Shown here: one piece after another, positions 33,975 to 43,503 of the stretch
Layout: each line of letters opens with the position of its first letter
Position numbering within the stretch: position 1 is the first letter of the stretch
From: Pseudacidovorax intermedius
GTDB taxonomy: Bacteria; Pseudomonadota; Gammaproteobacteria; Burkholderiales; Burkholderiaceae_C
Reading direction: 5' to 3'
Length of the DNA stretch: 64,000 nucleotides
NCBI RefSeq assembly: GCF_003350475.1
Contig: NZ_QQAV01000001.1
Location: 860,836 to 924,835 of the forward strand
Notes under the pieces: model-generated
The model's input: only the letters and a program-made list of their open reading frames with translations
The model's database searches: none
What the model was told of the DNA's origin: nothing
Program-made: the position numbers and the translations under genes

Positions 33975-34099
33975 GGTCGTGTCTCCTGGGATGGCGCGTG
34001 GACGCGCTCGTGTGTCTGCGGATCGAGCCCGCATCTTCATCGCCGCAGCGATCAGCGACCAATTAAATCGGGCGCCCAGTCATTAGACTTTGCGATGGC

Positions 34100-35086
34100 A
34101 TGACGACCCCGCCCCTGGCCACCACCCTGCTCAACCGCCTGCTCGCCCGCGGCAAGTTCCGCCATGTGCAGGTGCTGCTGCAACTGGCGGAGCTGGGCAG
34201 CGTGCAGCGCACGGCCGATGCCATCGGCATGACCCAGTCCGCCGTCACCCAGACGCTGGCCTACCTGGAGCGGTTGCTGGACGTGCGCCTGTTCGAGCGC
34301 CATGCGCGCGGCGTTCGGCCCACGCCGGCCTGCACCGACCTGCTGCCGGTGGCCCGCCAGCTGATGCTGGGCATGGCCGACGTGGCGGGCGCGGTGGACG
34401 CGCGGCGGCGCCAGGGCCTGGGCTTCGTGCGGGTGCTCGCGTCGGTGTCCGCCATCCATGGCGTGCTGGTGGATGCGCTGCCCGCCTTCGCCCAGGCGCA
34501 GCCGGCCATCCGGGTGCAACTGGCCGAAGCCGAGGGCGAGGACCAGCTGCTGGCCATTGCCCGCGCCGAGGTCGACCTGGTGGTCTGCCGCCGGCCGGGC
34601 GCCATGCCGCAGGGCTGGGAATTCCATGCGTTGCGCGAGGACCGTTTTGCCGTGGTCTGCCGTGCGGACCATCCGCTGCTGGCCGATGCCGCCGTCTCCG
34701 GCGCCTCACCCGCAGCCGGTCTGCCGGCCGACCAGGCCTGGGCGGCGCTGGCGGCCCATCCCTGGCTGCTGCTGCCGGCCGGCGTGGCCGCACGCGGGCA
34801 TTTCGATGCGCTGTGCGAGCGCTTCGGCCGCACGCCGCCGATCTACCCGGTCAGCACCCGCTCGCTGCCGCTCATGGGCTGGCTGCTGCGCCACCAGCCG
34901 TTGCTGGCGCTGCTGCCGCTGAACCTGGCGCGGCCCTGGCTGGCGACCGGCGAGCTGCGCGAGCTGGCACTGCGCGACATGGCCGCCATCGAGCCCATCG
35001 GTCTCCTGCAGCCGCAGTCGGGCATGGGCGAGGCGGCCCTGGCGCTCAGCGACTTCCTGCGTGGGCGGATCGGGGCCGGTGACTGA
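34100..35086 (+). CDS. LysR-family transcriptional regulator
   Basis: A 328-residue LTTR with the HTH in the first 75 residues (VQVLLQLAELGSVQRTADAI, then TQSAVTQTLAYLERLLDVRL) and an effector domain from about residue 105. It is divergent from the Bug protein and hydrolase genes across 125 bases, the classic LTTR layout. It probably controls their expression in response to the transported carboxylate. Confidence 0.9.
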   Translation: MTTPPLATTLLNRLLARGKFRHVQVLLQLAELGSVQRTADAIGMTQSAVTQTLAYLERLLDVRLFERHARGVRPTPACTDLLPVARQLMLGMADVAGAVDARRRQGLGFVRVLASVSAIHGVLVDALPAFAQAQPAIRVQLAEAEGEDQLLAIARAEVDLVVCRRPGAMPQGWEFHALREDRFAVVCRADHPLLADAAVSGASPAAGLPADQAWAALAAHPWLLLPAGVAARGHFDALCERFGRTPPIYPVSTRSLPLMGWLLRHQPLLALLPLNLARPWLATGELRELALRDMAAIEPIGLLQPQSGMGEAALALSDFLRGRIGAGD

Positions 35087-35173
35087 ACGGCCGACCGGCC
35101 TGTGGGGCCGGCGCGGGATCACGGAGCACAAGTGACCCGGCCAACGGCGGCCGACCGCCGCGGTCCTGATGGC

Positions 35174-36073
35174 TCAGGTCGCTGCCTGCCCCACCAGCCA
35201 TTGCCGGAACAAGGCCAGCGCCGGCCGCGTGTCTTCCACCGCCGGCTCCACCAGGTAGTGGCTGCGCTCCCCGCGCAGCGGGCGCGGGCAGGCGATGGCG
35301 AGTTCGCCTCGGGCCAGCTCGGCCTCGATCAGCAGCGGCGGCAAGAGCGCGACGCCCAGCCCGTGCGCCGCAGCCACCGCCAGCATGGAGAAGAGCTCGT
35401 AGCGCGGCCCGGCGCCCCCGCGGGGGTTGTCCACACCCTGCGCCTCGAACCACTGCCGCCAGCCGTCGGGCCGGGTGCTCTGCTGCAGCAGCGGCAGGCG
35501 CGCCACCTGCGCGGGCGTGAGGGCGGCGCGGCCGTCCATCAGCGCGGGGCAGCACACGGGCACCACCTCCTCGTGCCGCAGCAGCGTATGGCGGGTGCCG
35601 GCCCAGGTCGCGGCCTGCTGCGGCGTGCCGGTGTAGAGCGCGGCGTCGAAGGGCGTGTCGTTGAAGAGGAACGGCCGCGTCTGCGTCTCGATGTGGACGG
35701 TGATGTCCGGATACGCCTTCGCCAGCAGCGGCAGCCGCGGGATCAGCCAGCGCGTAGCCAGCGTGGGCACGGCCGCCAGCTGCAGCGAACCGCCGGCGCC
35801 CTGGCGGGCCATGGCGTCCAGCGTGTCGCGCTCCATGGCGTCGAGCTGGCGGCGGATCTGCCGCGCATAGTCGGCGCCCGCCGCCGTCAGCTGCACGCCG
35901 TGGCGGGTGCGGCGAAACAGCGCCAAGCCCATGAAGGTCTCCAGCGCGCCGATCTGGCGCGAGACGGCGCTCTGCGTCAGGGCCAGCTCTTCGGCCGCGC
36001 GCGTGTAGCTCTCGTGCCGGGCCGCGGCCTCGAAGCAGGCCAGCGCCTGGGTGGAGGGGATCTTGCGTCGCAT
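35174..36073 (-). CDS. LysR-family regulator, GcvA-like, likely GcdR
   Basis: A 299-residue LTTR of the GcvA subgroup: IPSTQALACFEAAARHESYT, TQSAVSRQIGALETFMG, then the effector domain. It is divergent from a glutaryl-CoA dehydrogenase gene and a CoA-transferase gene. This order (regulator, gcdH, CoA-transferase) matches the gcdR-gcdH-gcoT cluster of Pseudomonas glutarate catabolism, so GcdR is the likely role. That assignment rests on context. Confidence 0.85.
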   Translation of the reverse strand: MRRKIPSTQALACFEAAARHESYTRAAEELALTQSAVSRQIGALETFMGLALFRRTRHGVQLTAAGADYARQIRRQLDAMERDTLDAMARQGAGGSLQLAAVPTLATRWLIPRLPLLAKAYPDITVHIETQTRPFLFNDTPFDAALYTGTPQQAATWAGTRHTLLRHEEVVPVCCPALMDGRAALTPAQVARLPLLQQSTRPDGWRQWFEAQGVDNPRGGAGPRYELFSMLAVAAAHGLGVALLPPLLIEAELARGELAIACPRPLRGERSHYLVEPAVEDTRPALALFRQWLVGQAAT

Positions 36074-36281
36074 GGTCCAGTTCAGCCTCGAAGGTATGCC
36101 GTCGCTACATAGTTGATGGCGACTCTCAGCACTGCGTCAGCCGCGGCACATTGTCGTGAGATATGAAGGATGCGCATGCCTGGGTGCTGATTTCTCGTTT
36201 GCGCCGCCGCTGGCGCCGGGCGTACGATGCCGCGCATCCCCCGCAACCTGCAGCCGCTCACGCGCACGGAGACCGCACACC

Positions 36282-37478
36282 ATGGCCACCAAAGCCGCCT
36301 TCCACTGGGACGATCCCTTCCTCCTCGACCAGCAACTGACCGACGACGAACGCGCCGTGCGCGAGGCGGCCAATGCCTACTGCCAGGACAAGCTGGCGCC
36401 GCGCGTGCTGGAGATGTTCCGCGGCGAGAAAACCGACCTGTCGATCTTCCGCGAGATGGGCGAGCTGGGCCTGCTGGGCCCGACCATCCCCGAGCAGTAC
36501 GGCGGCCCCGGCCTCAACTACGTCTGCTACGGCCTGATCGCCCGCGAGGTCGAGCGTGTCGATTCCGGCTACCGCTCCATGGCCAGCGTGCAGTCCTCGC
36601 TGGTGATGGTGCCCATCTACGAATTCGGCACCGAGGCGCAGAAGCAGAAGTACCTGCCCAAGCTGGCCAGCGGCGAATTCATCGGCTGCTTCGGCCTGAC
36701 CGAGCCCGACCACGGCTCCGATCCGGGCAGCATGGCCACCCGCGCCTACAAGACCGACGGTGGTTATCGCCTCAAGGGCAACAAGATGTGGATCACCAAC
36801 TCGCCCGTGGCCGACGTCTTCGTCGTCTGGGCGAAGGAAGTGAGCGAGGGCGGCGCCGTCGGCCCGATCCGCGGTTTTGTGCTCGAGAAGGGCATGAAGG
36901 GCCTGTCGGCCCCGGCTATCCACGGCAAGGTGGGCCTGCGTGCCTCCATCACCGGCGAGATCGTCATGGACGACGTCTTCGTGCCCGAAGAGAACGCCTT
37001 CCCCGAAGTGCAGGGCCTGAAGGGCCCCTTCACCTGCCTGAACAGCGCCCGCTACGGCATCAGCTGGGGCGCCATCGGCGCCGCGGAAGACTGCTTCCAC
37101 CGCGCCCGCCAGTACGTGCTGGACCGCAAGCAGTTCGGCCGCCCGCTCGCTGCCAACCAGCTGATCCAGAAGAAGCTGGCCGACATGCAGACCGAGATCA
37201 CGCTGGGCCTGCAGGGCAGCCTGCGCCTGGGCCGCATGAAGGACGAGGGCATCGCCGCGGTCGAGATCACCTCCATCATGAAGCGCAACAACTGCGGCAA
37301 GTCGCTGGACATCGCCCGCCTGGCGCGCGACATGATGGGCGGCAACGGCATCAGCGACGAGTTCGGCGTGGCGCGCCACCTGGTGAATCTGGAGGTGGTC
37401 AACACCTACGAGGGCACGCACGACGTGCACGCGCTGATCCTCGGCCGCGCGATCACCGGCATCGCGGCATTTAGCTGA
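36282..37478 (+). CDS. gcdH: Glutaryl-CoA dehydrogenase
   Basis: A 398-residue FAD acyl-CoA dehydrogenase that oxidises and decarboxylates glutaryl-CoA to crotonyl-CoA in lysine, tryptophan and glutarate breakdown. Family signatures include [17 protein letters not shown] and [18 protein letters not shown]. The catalytic region [20 protein letters not shown] has the Glu base placed as in GCDH enzymes. It is followed by a CoA-transferase gene and divergent from a LysR gene. The ATG at 36282 gives the family's normal length. Confidence 0.95.
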   Translation: MATKAAFHWDDPFLLDQQLTDDERAVREAANAYCQDKLAPRVLEMFRGEKTDLSIFREMGELGLLGPTIPEQYGGPGLNYVCYGLIAREVERVDSGYRSMASVQSSLVMVPIYEFGTEAQKQKYLPKLASGEFIGCFGLTEPDHGSDPGSMATRAYKTDGGYRLKGNKMWITNSPVADVFVVWAKEVSEGGAVGPIRGFVLEKGMKGLSAPAIHGKVGLRASITGEIVMDDVFVPEENAFPEVQGLKGPFTCLNSARYGISWGAIGAAEDCFHRARQYVLDRKQFGRPLAANQLIQKKLADMQTEITLGLQGSLRLGRMKDEGIAAVEITSIMKRNNCGKSLDIARLARDMMGGNGISDEFGVARHLVNLEVVNTYEGTHDVHALILGRAITGIAAFS

Positions 37479-37484
37479 CAACCC

Positions 37485-37600
37485 CCAGGCTGCGCGCTTC
37501 GCGCTCCGCCAACCCCCTTCTGCTGCGCGAAGGGGGCGCACCCGGCGGCCCGGCAAAGCCGGTTCCGGGGGTGCCCGCGAACGGGCTTCGCTGCGCTTGC
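37485..37600. repeat. Interspersed GC-rich hairpin repeat block
   Basis: A compact block of hairpins: CCCCCTTC (37513-37520) / GAAGGGGG (37529-37536), followed by a palindrome-rich GGCGGCCCGGC...GCCGGTTCCGGGGG stretch. Its base pattern resembles multicopy intergenic repeats seen in Comamonadaceae. It separates gcdH from the CoA-transferase gene. Confidence 0.5.
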
Positions 37601-37629
37601 CTTGGCCGATACATTCCTCGCACGCTTCG

Positions 37630-38880
37630 ATGCCCATGACAGATCCTTCTCATCCAGCCGCCCTCGACGGCATCAAGGTCCTCGACCTGTCCCGCGTGCT
37701 CGCGGGCCCCTGGTGCACCCAGATCCTGGCGGACCTGGGGGCGGACGTGGTCAAGATCGAGCGGCCCGGCGTGGGCGACGACACCCGCAGCTGGGGCCCG
37801 CCCTTCCTCAAGGACGCCGAAGGCCAGGACACCACGCAGTCCACCTACTTCACCGCCTGCAACCGCAACAAGCGCAGCATGACGGTGGATATGGCCTCGG
37901 CCGAGGGCCAGCAGATCCTGCGCCGCATGGCGGCCGAGGCCGACGTGGTGGTCGAGAACTTCAAGACCGGCGGCCTGGCCCAGTACGGGCTGGACTACGC
38001 CAGCCTGCGCGCCCTCAACCCGCGGCTGGTGTACTGCAGCGTGACCGGCTTCGGCCACGACGGCCCCTATGCCGAGCGCGCCGGCTACGACCTGATGATC
38101 CAGGCCATGAGCGGCATGATGAGCATCACCGGTCGGCCCGATGCCGAGCCCGGCGGCGGCCCGCTGCGGGTGGGTGTGGCGCTGATCGACCTGTTCACCG
38201 GCTGCTATGCCTCCACCGCCATCCTGGCCGCGCTGCGTGCGCGCGAGGCCAGCGGCGAAGGTCAGCACATCGACATGGCGCTGCTGGATGTGTCCATGGC
38301 CATCCTGGCCAACCAGGCCACCGCCTTCCTCAACACCGGCAAGCCGCCGCAGCGCCAGGGCAACACGCACCCCAGCCTCGCGCCCTACCAGGACATCGCG
38401 ACGCAGGATGGGTCGATGCTGCTGGCCATCGGCAACAACGGCCAGTTCGCGCGCTTCTGCGAGGCGGCCGGCCATGCCGGATGGGCGGCCGACGAACGCT
38501 TTGCGAGCAACACGCTGCGCGTGAAGCACCGCGCCGAGTTGATCGCGCTGATGGAGGCCGTCACCCGCACCCGCACCACGGCGCAATGGGTGACCCTGCT
38601 CGAAGACAAGGCCGTGCCCTGCGGCCCCATCAACGACATCGGCCAGGCCTTCGGCGACGCGCAGGTCCAGGCGCGCGGCCTGGCCGTCACGCTGCCGCGC
38701 GATGCGGGCGACGGCATCGAAGCCATCACCGGCGTGGCCAGTCCGCTGCGGCTGACCGCCACGCCGCCGGTGCTGCGCCGCGCGCCCCCGGCGCTGGGGC
38801 AGCACACGGACGAGGTGCTGGCCGAACTGGGTTTTTCGGCTGAGGAGATCGCGCGCTTCAGGGCGGAAGCGGTGGTGTAG
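37630..38880 (+). CDS. CaiB/BaiF-type CoA-transferase, probably glutarate CoA-transferase
   Basis: A 416-residue class III CoA-transferase. Conserved segments are VLDLSRVLAGPWCTQILADL, GADVVKIERPGVGDDTRSWG and YSLRAL-like QYGLDYASLRALNPRLVYCS. Class III enzymes use an active-site Asp to form CoA thioester intermediates. Placement after gcdH and near a GcvA-like LysR suggests it activates glutarate with CoA from succinyl-CoA. Two starts, MPM at 37630 and M at 37636, are equally possible. A hairpin repeat lies between it and gcdH. Confidence 0.92.
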   Translation: MPMTDPSHPAALDGIKVLDLSRVLAGPWCTQILADLGADVVKIERPGVGDDTRSWGPPFLKDAEGQDTTQSTYFTACNRNKRSMTVDMASAEGQQILRRMAAEADVVVENFKTGGLAQYGLDYASLRALNPRLVYCSVTGFGHDGPYAERAGYDLMIQAMSGMMSITGRPDAEPGGGPLRVGVALIDLFTGCYASTAILAALRAREASGEGQHIDMALLDVSMAILANQATAFLNTGKPPQRQGNTHPSLAPYQDIATQDGSMLLAIGNNGQFARFCEAAGHAGWAADERFASNTLRVKHRAELIALMEAVTRTRTTAQWVTLLEDKAVPCGPINDIGQAFGDAQVQARGLAVTLPRDAGDGIEAITGVASPLRLTATPPVLRRAPPALGQHTDEVLAELGFSAEEIARFRAEAVV

Positions 38881-38941
38881 GCCACAGACATATCTGTCCT
38901 TCAGGGCGCTGCGGCGACGGGTCGCTACCTAGAATCGCACG

Positions 38942-39712
38942 ATGGACATGCAACCGGTCAGCCTCAGCCTGCACGATGAGTCGGAGGGCTACCAGATCTC
39001 GCCCGAGCGAGTGCCGATGGCCGTCCTGCGGAACTTCACCAAAGACGTCGATGACTTTCTGAAGGGCGAATCGGGTGAGGTCGACACCTCGGCGCTCGAC
39101 GTGTCCGTGGTCCATGGTTCGATCGGCATCCGCACCGAGCCGATTGCGCATACCGGGCTGTTCGCGGATCTGCGGCGGCTGAGTACGTCCTCCCTGCTGG
39201 ACGGCATCGATCCCCGTCGCCGCAAAGTGGTTGAGCGATGGCAGAAGATGGCACGTTCCCATTGCAGGTTATGGATCACGATCGCCACACCCGCCCTGGC
39301 GCAACCGTTGGTGGTGTCGGCAGCCACTGACTTTCGTGCTGATGATGCCGATCAGTGGGTACGCGTTGAGCGCTATCTGCAAGGCGAGGTCGTGGAGATG
39401 GGCGGAACACGAACCGTCAATGCCCATATCCGGCTGCCCGACGGCCGCACGCTGATCGCCGAATCGAGTCGCGAAGTGTTTCGCAGCGACAAGGTGAATC
39501 GTCTCTACAAGGTGGCCATGGCGCGCATCGTCGCGGAATACAACGTGGTCACCCGTGAATACCGCGATGTTCATCTGCTGGCCTTCGAGGAGCACCACAA
39601 CGTACTGGACGAAGCGTCCCTCGCACGTTTGACCGAGCGCGGCGCCAAAGCCTGGAAGGACATCCCCTCGGCATCGAGCTGGGTAGACGGCATGAGGGGG
39701 AACAAGGCTTGA
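38942..39712 (+). CDS. Unknown protein coupled to a PIN-domain gene
   Basis: A 256-residue soluble protein I do not recognise. It has an acidic N-terminal half, a helical middle and a strand-rich part near VHLLAFEEHHNVLDEASLARL. Its stop codon overlaps the TTG start of a PIN-domain frame (TTGA), so the two would be co-translated. That suggests an antitoxin-like or regulatory partner, but this is inference. Base composition is visibly less GC-rich than the flanking genes, consistent with lateral transfer. Confidence 0.75.
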   Translation: MDMQPVSLSLHDESEGYQISPERVPMAVLRNFTKDVDDFLKGESGEVDTSALDVSVVHGSIGIRTEPIAHTGLFADLRRLSTSSLLDGIDPRRRKVVERWQKMARSHCRLWITIATPALAQPLVVSAATDFRADDADQWVRVERYLQGEVVEMGGTRTVNAHIRLPDGRTLIAESSREVFRSDKVNRLYKVAMARIVAEYNVVTREYRDVHLLAFEEHHNVLDEASLARLTERGAKAWKDIPSASSWVDGMRGNKA

Positions 39713-40188
39713 TCTCCATTCTTCTGGACACGAGCTTCCTCATCACATTGGCAGATCCTGGGAGGCCGCATCACTAGACCGCCGTGCTTTACTTTCGCGA
39801 GGCATTACAGCGGGCGTGTCCGCTGTACCTCTCGTCGATCGTGGCATCGGAGTTTCAGGTCAAGCAGGCCGTCACGGACCTGCCGTTGCGAAATCTGCAG
39901 GTACTGCCGTTCAACATCGACCATGCGATGACGGCCGGACAGCTCATGCGCTCTTTGCAGCGGGATCGCGAAGACGACCGTGCCGCTGTGAAGGACGACA
40001 TCAAGCTGATCGGCCAGATGGTGTGCGAATCGATCACGCATCTGCTGACCGAAGACCGCAACCTTGCCGCCAAGCACCTGGCACGCCTGCATGACCAAGG
40101 ACTGACGACGGCCAGAGCGGTGCTACTGGCAGATGGATTCGAGACCGATTGGTTCGAAGGCGGGCAGCGTCGGCTGCTCGGGGACTGA
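39709..40188 (+). pseudogene. PIN-domain nuclease interrupted by an in-frame TAG
   Basis: Reading from the TTG at 39709 gives ISILLDTSFLITLADPGRPHH, then TAG at 39775-39777, then TAVLYFREALQRACPLYLSS in the same frame to a stop at 40188. The N-terminal LLDTS motif (first PIN acid) lies before the stop. The later acids (Glu in SSIVASEFQ, Asp in KDDIKL, Asp in LLTEDRN) lie after it. The TAG is one base from CAG (Gln). A GTG restart at 39784 would lack the first catalytic Asp. Alternatives are a sequencing error or amber readthrough. Confidence 0.72.
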
Positions 40189-40200
40189 GGCGGAGTCGGC

Positions 40201-41115
40201 TCAGCCCGCCGCGCCCGGCGCCTCGCGCCGCACCAGGTACAGACCGCTGGCGATGATGATGGCGCTGCCCGCCAGCGTCCAGGCATCGGGCGTGGCGCGC
40301 CAGATCAGCCAGTCCAGCAGCAGGCCCCAGGCCAGGGCGCTGTATTCGAAGGGGGCGACGGCGGCGGCCTGGCCGTGGCGGAAGGCTTCCGAGATGGCGA
40401 GCTGCGCCAGGAAGCCCGCGACGGCCAGCGTCGCAATGGCCGGCACATGCTGGGCCGACACGGGCGTCCACACGGGCAGGGCCAACGCGCCGCCGCCCAC
40501 GGCCAGGCTCACGGTGGTCCAGAACACCAGCGCGCTGCTCGGCTCCGTGCGGCTGGCCAATCGGCCCAGCACATTGCTCAGCGCATAGCAGACGGCGGCG
40601 CCCAGCACCGCCAAGGCGCCGGTCGTGAGGAAGGCGTCGCCGTCCGGCCGAAGCGCCACCACCACGCCGCCGAAGCCCACCACGATGGCCACCCAGTGCC
40701 GCGGCTGGATTCGCTCGCCCAGCAGCGGCACGGCCAGCAGGCTGATGAGCAGCGGCGCGACGAAGCTCAGCGTGTAGGCCTCGCCCAGCCCCATGGTGCG
40801 CAGGCCGGAGGTGTACAGCACCAGCATCAACACGCTGAGCACGCCTCGCATCAGATGCAGGTGCCAGCGCATGCCGCGGTGGAACACCTGCCCACCCTCG
40901 CGTCGCCACAGGATGTACAGCGCGATCATCGGCAGCGAGCTCCAGCCCCGCAGCGCCACCACCTGTGCCGGCGCGAAGTGGCCGCCCAGCACCTTGAGCA
41001 TGGCGTCCACCACGCCAAAGGCGGCGCATGCCGCCAGCATGGCGACGATGCCGCGCAGCGTGCCCGACAGGCGCGCGCCGGGGACCGCCCCGCTCACCGG
41101 CCCAGTCCGCCGCAT
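40201..41115 (-). CDS. EamA/DMT-family transporter
   Basis: A 304-residue inner-membrane protein with about ten hydrophobic segments forming two EamA repeats (GIVAMLAACAAFGVVDAML; LAVLGAAVCYALSNVLGRLA). The substrate is unknown; DMT members export amino acids, nucleobases or drugs. It starts at the ATG at 41115 and ends 12 bases after the PIN pseudogene, which is read convergently. Confidence 0.9.
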   Translation of the reverse strand: MRRTGPVSGAVPGARLSGTLRGIVAMLAACAAFGVVDAMLKVLGGHFAPAQVVALRGWSSLPMIALYILWRREGGQVFHRGMRWHLHLMRGVLSVLMLVLYTSGLRTMGLGEAYTLSFVAPLLISLLAVPLLGERIQPRHWVAIVVGFGGVVVALRPDGDAFLTTGALAVLGAAVCYALSNVLGRLASRTEPSSALVFWTTVSLAVGGGALALPVWTPVSAQHVPAIATLAVAGFLAQLAISEAFRHGQAAAVAPFEYSALAWGLLLDWLIWRATPDAWTLAGSAIIIASGLYLVRREAPGAAG

Positions 41116-41143
41116 CGAGCGGGATGCGCGTGCGAATGCGCCC

Positions 41144-41614
41144 TCATCCAGCGCGACCCAGCAGCGCGACCACGAAGACCAGCACGCCCAGCACCAGGTT
41201 GACCGACACGCGCAGCCGGATGCGGTTGAGCGCCGCGCCGGCCTCGGGCCACTGGTGGGCAGCCACCGCGCGGCGAAGTGCCGGAAAGGCGCTGGCGCGG
41301 ATGGTGATGTAGATGAGCGTCATCACCGCCGCCAACCCGGCCATCGCATGCACCCGCCAGTGGGCGTTCGCGAAGCCGCCCATCTGCCCCAGCATCGCGA
41401 AGCCGCTGAGCCACAGCGTGGCGATCGCGATATCCACGCCGATCAGGAAGCGCCGCAACACGGCGGCCATCAGCGGCAGTCGCTGCGGCGGGGCCAGCAG
41501 CGCGGCGGCAGCCGGCCGCACGGCGAGGTGCAGCGTGGCCATGCCACCCACCCAGAAGGTGGCGGCGAGCACATGCAGCAGAAGAAGCAGGGCGTAAAGG
41601 ATGGCGGGGCTCAT
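41144..41614 (-). CDS. CopD-domain membrane protein
   Basis: A 156-residue protein with four hydrophobic segments and the CopD pattern: LLLLHVLAATFWVGGMATLH, MAAVLRRFLIGVDIAI, WRVHAMAGLAAVMTLIYITI, and LRVSVNLVLGVLVFVVALLG. Conserved His residues (LLHVLAATF, HLAVRP) may bind metal or heme. CopD proteins are linked to copper uptake, but this short form often lacks any copper genes nearby. It lies 28 bases upstream of the EamA gene. Confidence 0.85.
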   Translation of the reverse strand: MSPAILYALLLLLHVLAATFWVGGMATLHLAVRPAAAALLAPPQRLPLMAAVLRRFLIGVDIAIATLWLSGFAMLGQMGGFANAHWRVHAMAGLAAVMTLIYITIRASAFPALRRAVAAHQWPEAGAALNRIRLRVSVNLVLGVLVFVVALLGRAG

Positions 41615-41669
41615 GGGGCTCGGGTCCTGGGGGGAGGTGGAGATGTCTCGAAGGGCGTGGGCCGGCCGA

Positions 41670-43328
41670 TCATCCCATTGCCGCGCGTCGGACGGCACGC
41701 CGTGGTGGCGGCTCCAGCGCCAGCAGCTCGGCGGGCAGCGCGTCGTTCCAGACGTCGCGAAAGTAGGCGCGGTCGCTGGCCACCAGCTGCGGCAGCACGG
41801 TGCGCAGCCGGGCCAGGGCCGCGGCTGCGGTGCGCAGGTCGCGGCCGTGGGCGGCGAACCAGGCCTGCTCGAACAGCAGGCCGGCCAGCTGCAGGCCGGG
41901 GTAGCGGCGCTGGCCCGCATCGTGATCGGCCAGATGCTGCGCGGCCACACCGGCCCAGCCGCCGCGCGCGGCGGGGCCATCCAGGCCTGGCGCGAGGCGG
42001 TCCTCTGCGCTCTCCTCGGCCAGGGCGCGGGGCGTGAGCGGCCGCAGGGCGGCGAACTCGGCCAGTGGCAGGCTGGGGCGCGGCTGGCAGTCGCCGCGGG
42101 CGATGCGCATCAGGTAGATGGCGTTCCAGGCCGAGCGGCCCTGTCCATCGGCCAGGCTACACAGCCATTCGCTGAAGGCGATCCACTGCACCGCGTGCCG
42201 GCGCGCCTGCGCACCGCGTGCCTGCGCCGCCGCCTGCACGCCCAGGCCCACGCGGTCGAACAGCCACACGGCCATGCCCATGTTGGCGGCCACGTGCTGG
42301 GCGGCGTCGAAGGCATGCGATTCGAAGGCCGCGGCCAGCGCGCGGCCGAAGTGGGCCATGGCCTCGTCGGCTTGCAGTGTGGCGGTGGCGGCGTCCGTGG
42401 TGGCCAGGCCCAGCGCACGCGAGCGGCAGGCGAGCGCCCACAGGTTGCTCCACTCGAAGCGCACCTGCGGATGGTGGCGCAGCAGTGGCGCCTGCTGCGC
42501 ATCGCGCGTCATGGCGGCCAGCTGGGTCTGGGCCTGCGGCAGATCGCGGGCGGTGTAGCTGCACCACGCGCCCACGATGGCGGCCATCGCGCCCAGGTAG
42601 TCGTGGCTTGCCACCTGGCGGGCCAGGCGCTGGCGTTGCAGGGCGGCCAGGCGCTTGCGGGCCTGTGCGTCGTCGCCCAGGCGGCGCCAGAGCAGCGCCT
42701 CGTTGAGCGTGACCAGCGCGCGCTGGTAGTCGTCCTGGGCCAGGTCGGCCGCCTGGCGCATGGCGGCCAGCGCGCTGGTGGGCGCCTTGGCATCGCGCTG
42801 GCCTTGCACCGGAGCGGCCCAGCGGCCCTGCCGCATGGCCTGCTGCGCGGCGGCGAGCTGGTGCCAGAAGCGGGCGTCCTGCAGTTGCACCGCGCTGGCC
42901 TGTGCTTCTGCGGCGCTGGTACGAGCGCGCCGTGGCGATGCGGAAAGACCCAGGTACGCAGCCACATCGGCCGGCCGGGCTGCCTGCCCGTCGACGCGCA
43001 GACGCAGGCGCCGCGCCTCGGCGGCGGGCAGCCAGAACGGGCCCTGGCTGCGGCCCTCGGCATTGAGGAAGCGCGGGTCGCGCGCCGTGTCCGGGCCCCA
43101 GCCCACGCGCAGGCCCCAGGCCTTGAAGTCACGGAAGGCGCGGCTGACCACCATGCGCAGCGTTCGCGCCGACGACACCTGCCCGCGCAGGGCATCGAGC
43201 GCCACCACGTCGCCAATTCGCTGCGCATGGTGCAGCCGCACCAGCAGCCACAGTGACTGATAGGCCGCCGGCCGTCCGTCCACCGACTGGGGTGAGCTGA
43301 GTTCGATGTCGATGGAGGGCAATGGCAT
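41670..43328 (-). CDS. Large unknown protein with possible N-terminal winged helix and TPR-like body
   Basis: A 552-residue protein not matching a family I know. The first 120 residues (DALRGQVSSARTLRMVVSRA, then GPFWLPAAEARRLRLRVDG) recall a winged-helix fold. From about residue 150 the sequence is Ala/Gln/Leu-rich and helical, with TPR-like periodicity (YQRALVTLNEALLWRRLGDD; QADEAMAHFGRALAAAFESH). No signal peptide or membrane segment was seen. DNA-binding-plus-TPR would suggest a regulator, but this is inference. It is divergent from a beta-lactamase gene. Confidence 0.72.
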   Translation of the reverse strand: MPLPSIDIELSSPQSVDGRPAAYQSLWLLVRLHHAQRIGDVVALDALRGQVSSARTLRMVVSRAFRDFKAWGLRVGWGPDTARDPRFLNAEGRSQGPFWLPAAEARRLRLRVDGQAARPADVAAYLGLSASPRRARTSAAEAQASAVQLQDARFWHQLAAAQQAMRQGRWAAPVQGQRDAKAPTSALAAMRQAADLAQDDYQRALVTLNEALLWRRLGDDAQARKRLAALQRQRLARQVASHDYLGAMAAIVGAWCSYTARDLPQAQTQLAAMTRDAQQAPLLRHHPQVRFEWSNLWALACRSRALGLATTDAATATLQADEAMAHFGRALAAAFESHAFDAAQHVAANMGMAVWLFDRVGLGVQAAAQARGAQARRHAVQWIAFSEWLCSLADGQGRSAWNAIYLMRIARGDCQPRPSLPLAEFAALRPLTPRALAEESAEDRLAPGLDGPAARGGWAGVAAQHLADHDAGQRRYPGLQLAGLLFEQAWFAAHGRDLRTAAAALARLRTVLPQLVASDRAYFRDVWNDALPAELLALEPPPRRAVRRAAMG

Positions 43329-43503
43329 GGGAAGACGGCGATGTGACAGGTGTGACAGCAGTGCGGCGCGGGCGGGCCCGCGGGCTTGGTGGCTGGGGCG
43401 GGCCTTCCTACGATGCGGGCTCGTCGCGACGCCCTTGCCCTTGACCGCCTGCCCCGCATTGTGGGCGGCCTTCCCGCTCCCATCATCTGTCCACAGGATC
43501 TCC

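Noticed and set aside
39784-40188. A shorter intact PIN gene starting at GTG 39784
   Set aside because: It would lack the first catalytic Asp and the first strand, while the upstream frame supplies both and is coupled to the preceding gene. A pseudogene fits better.
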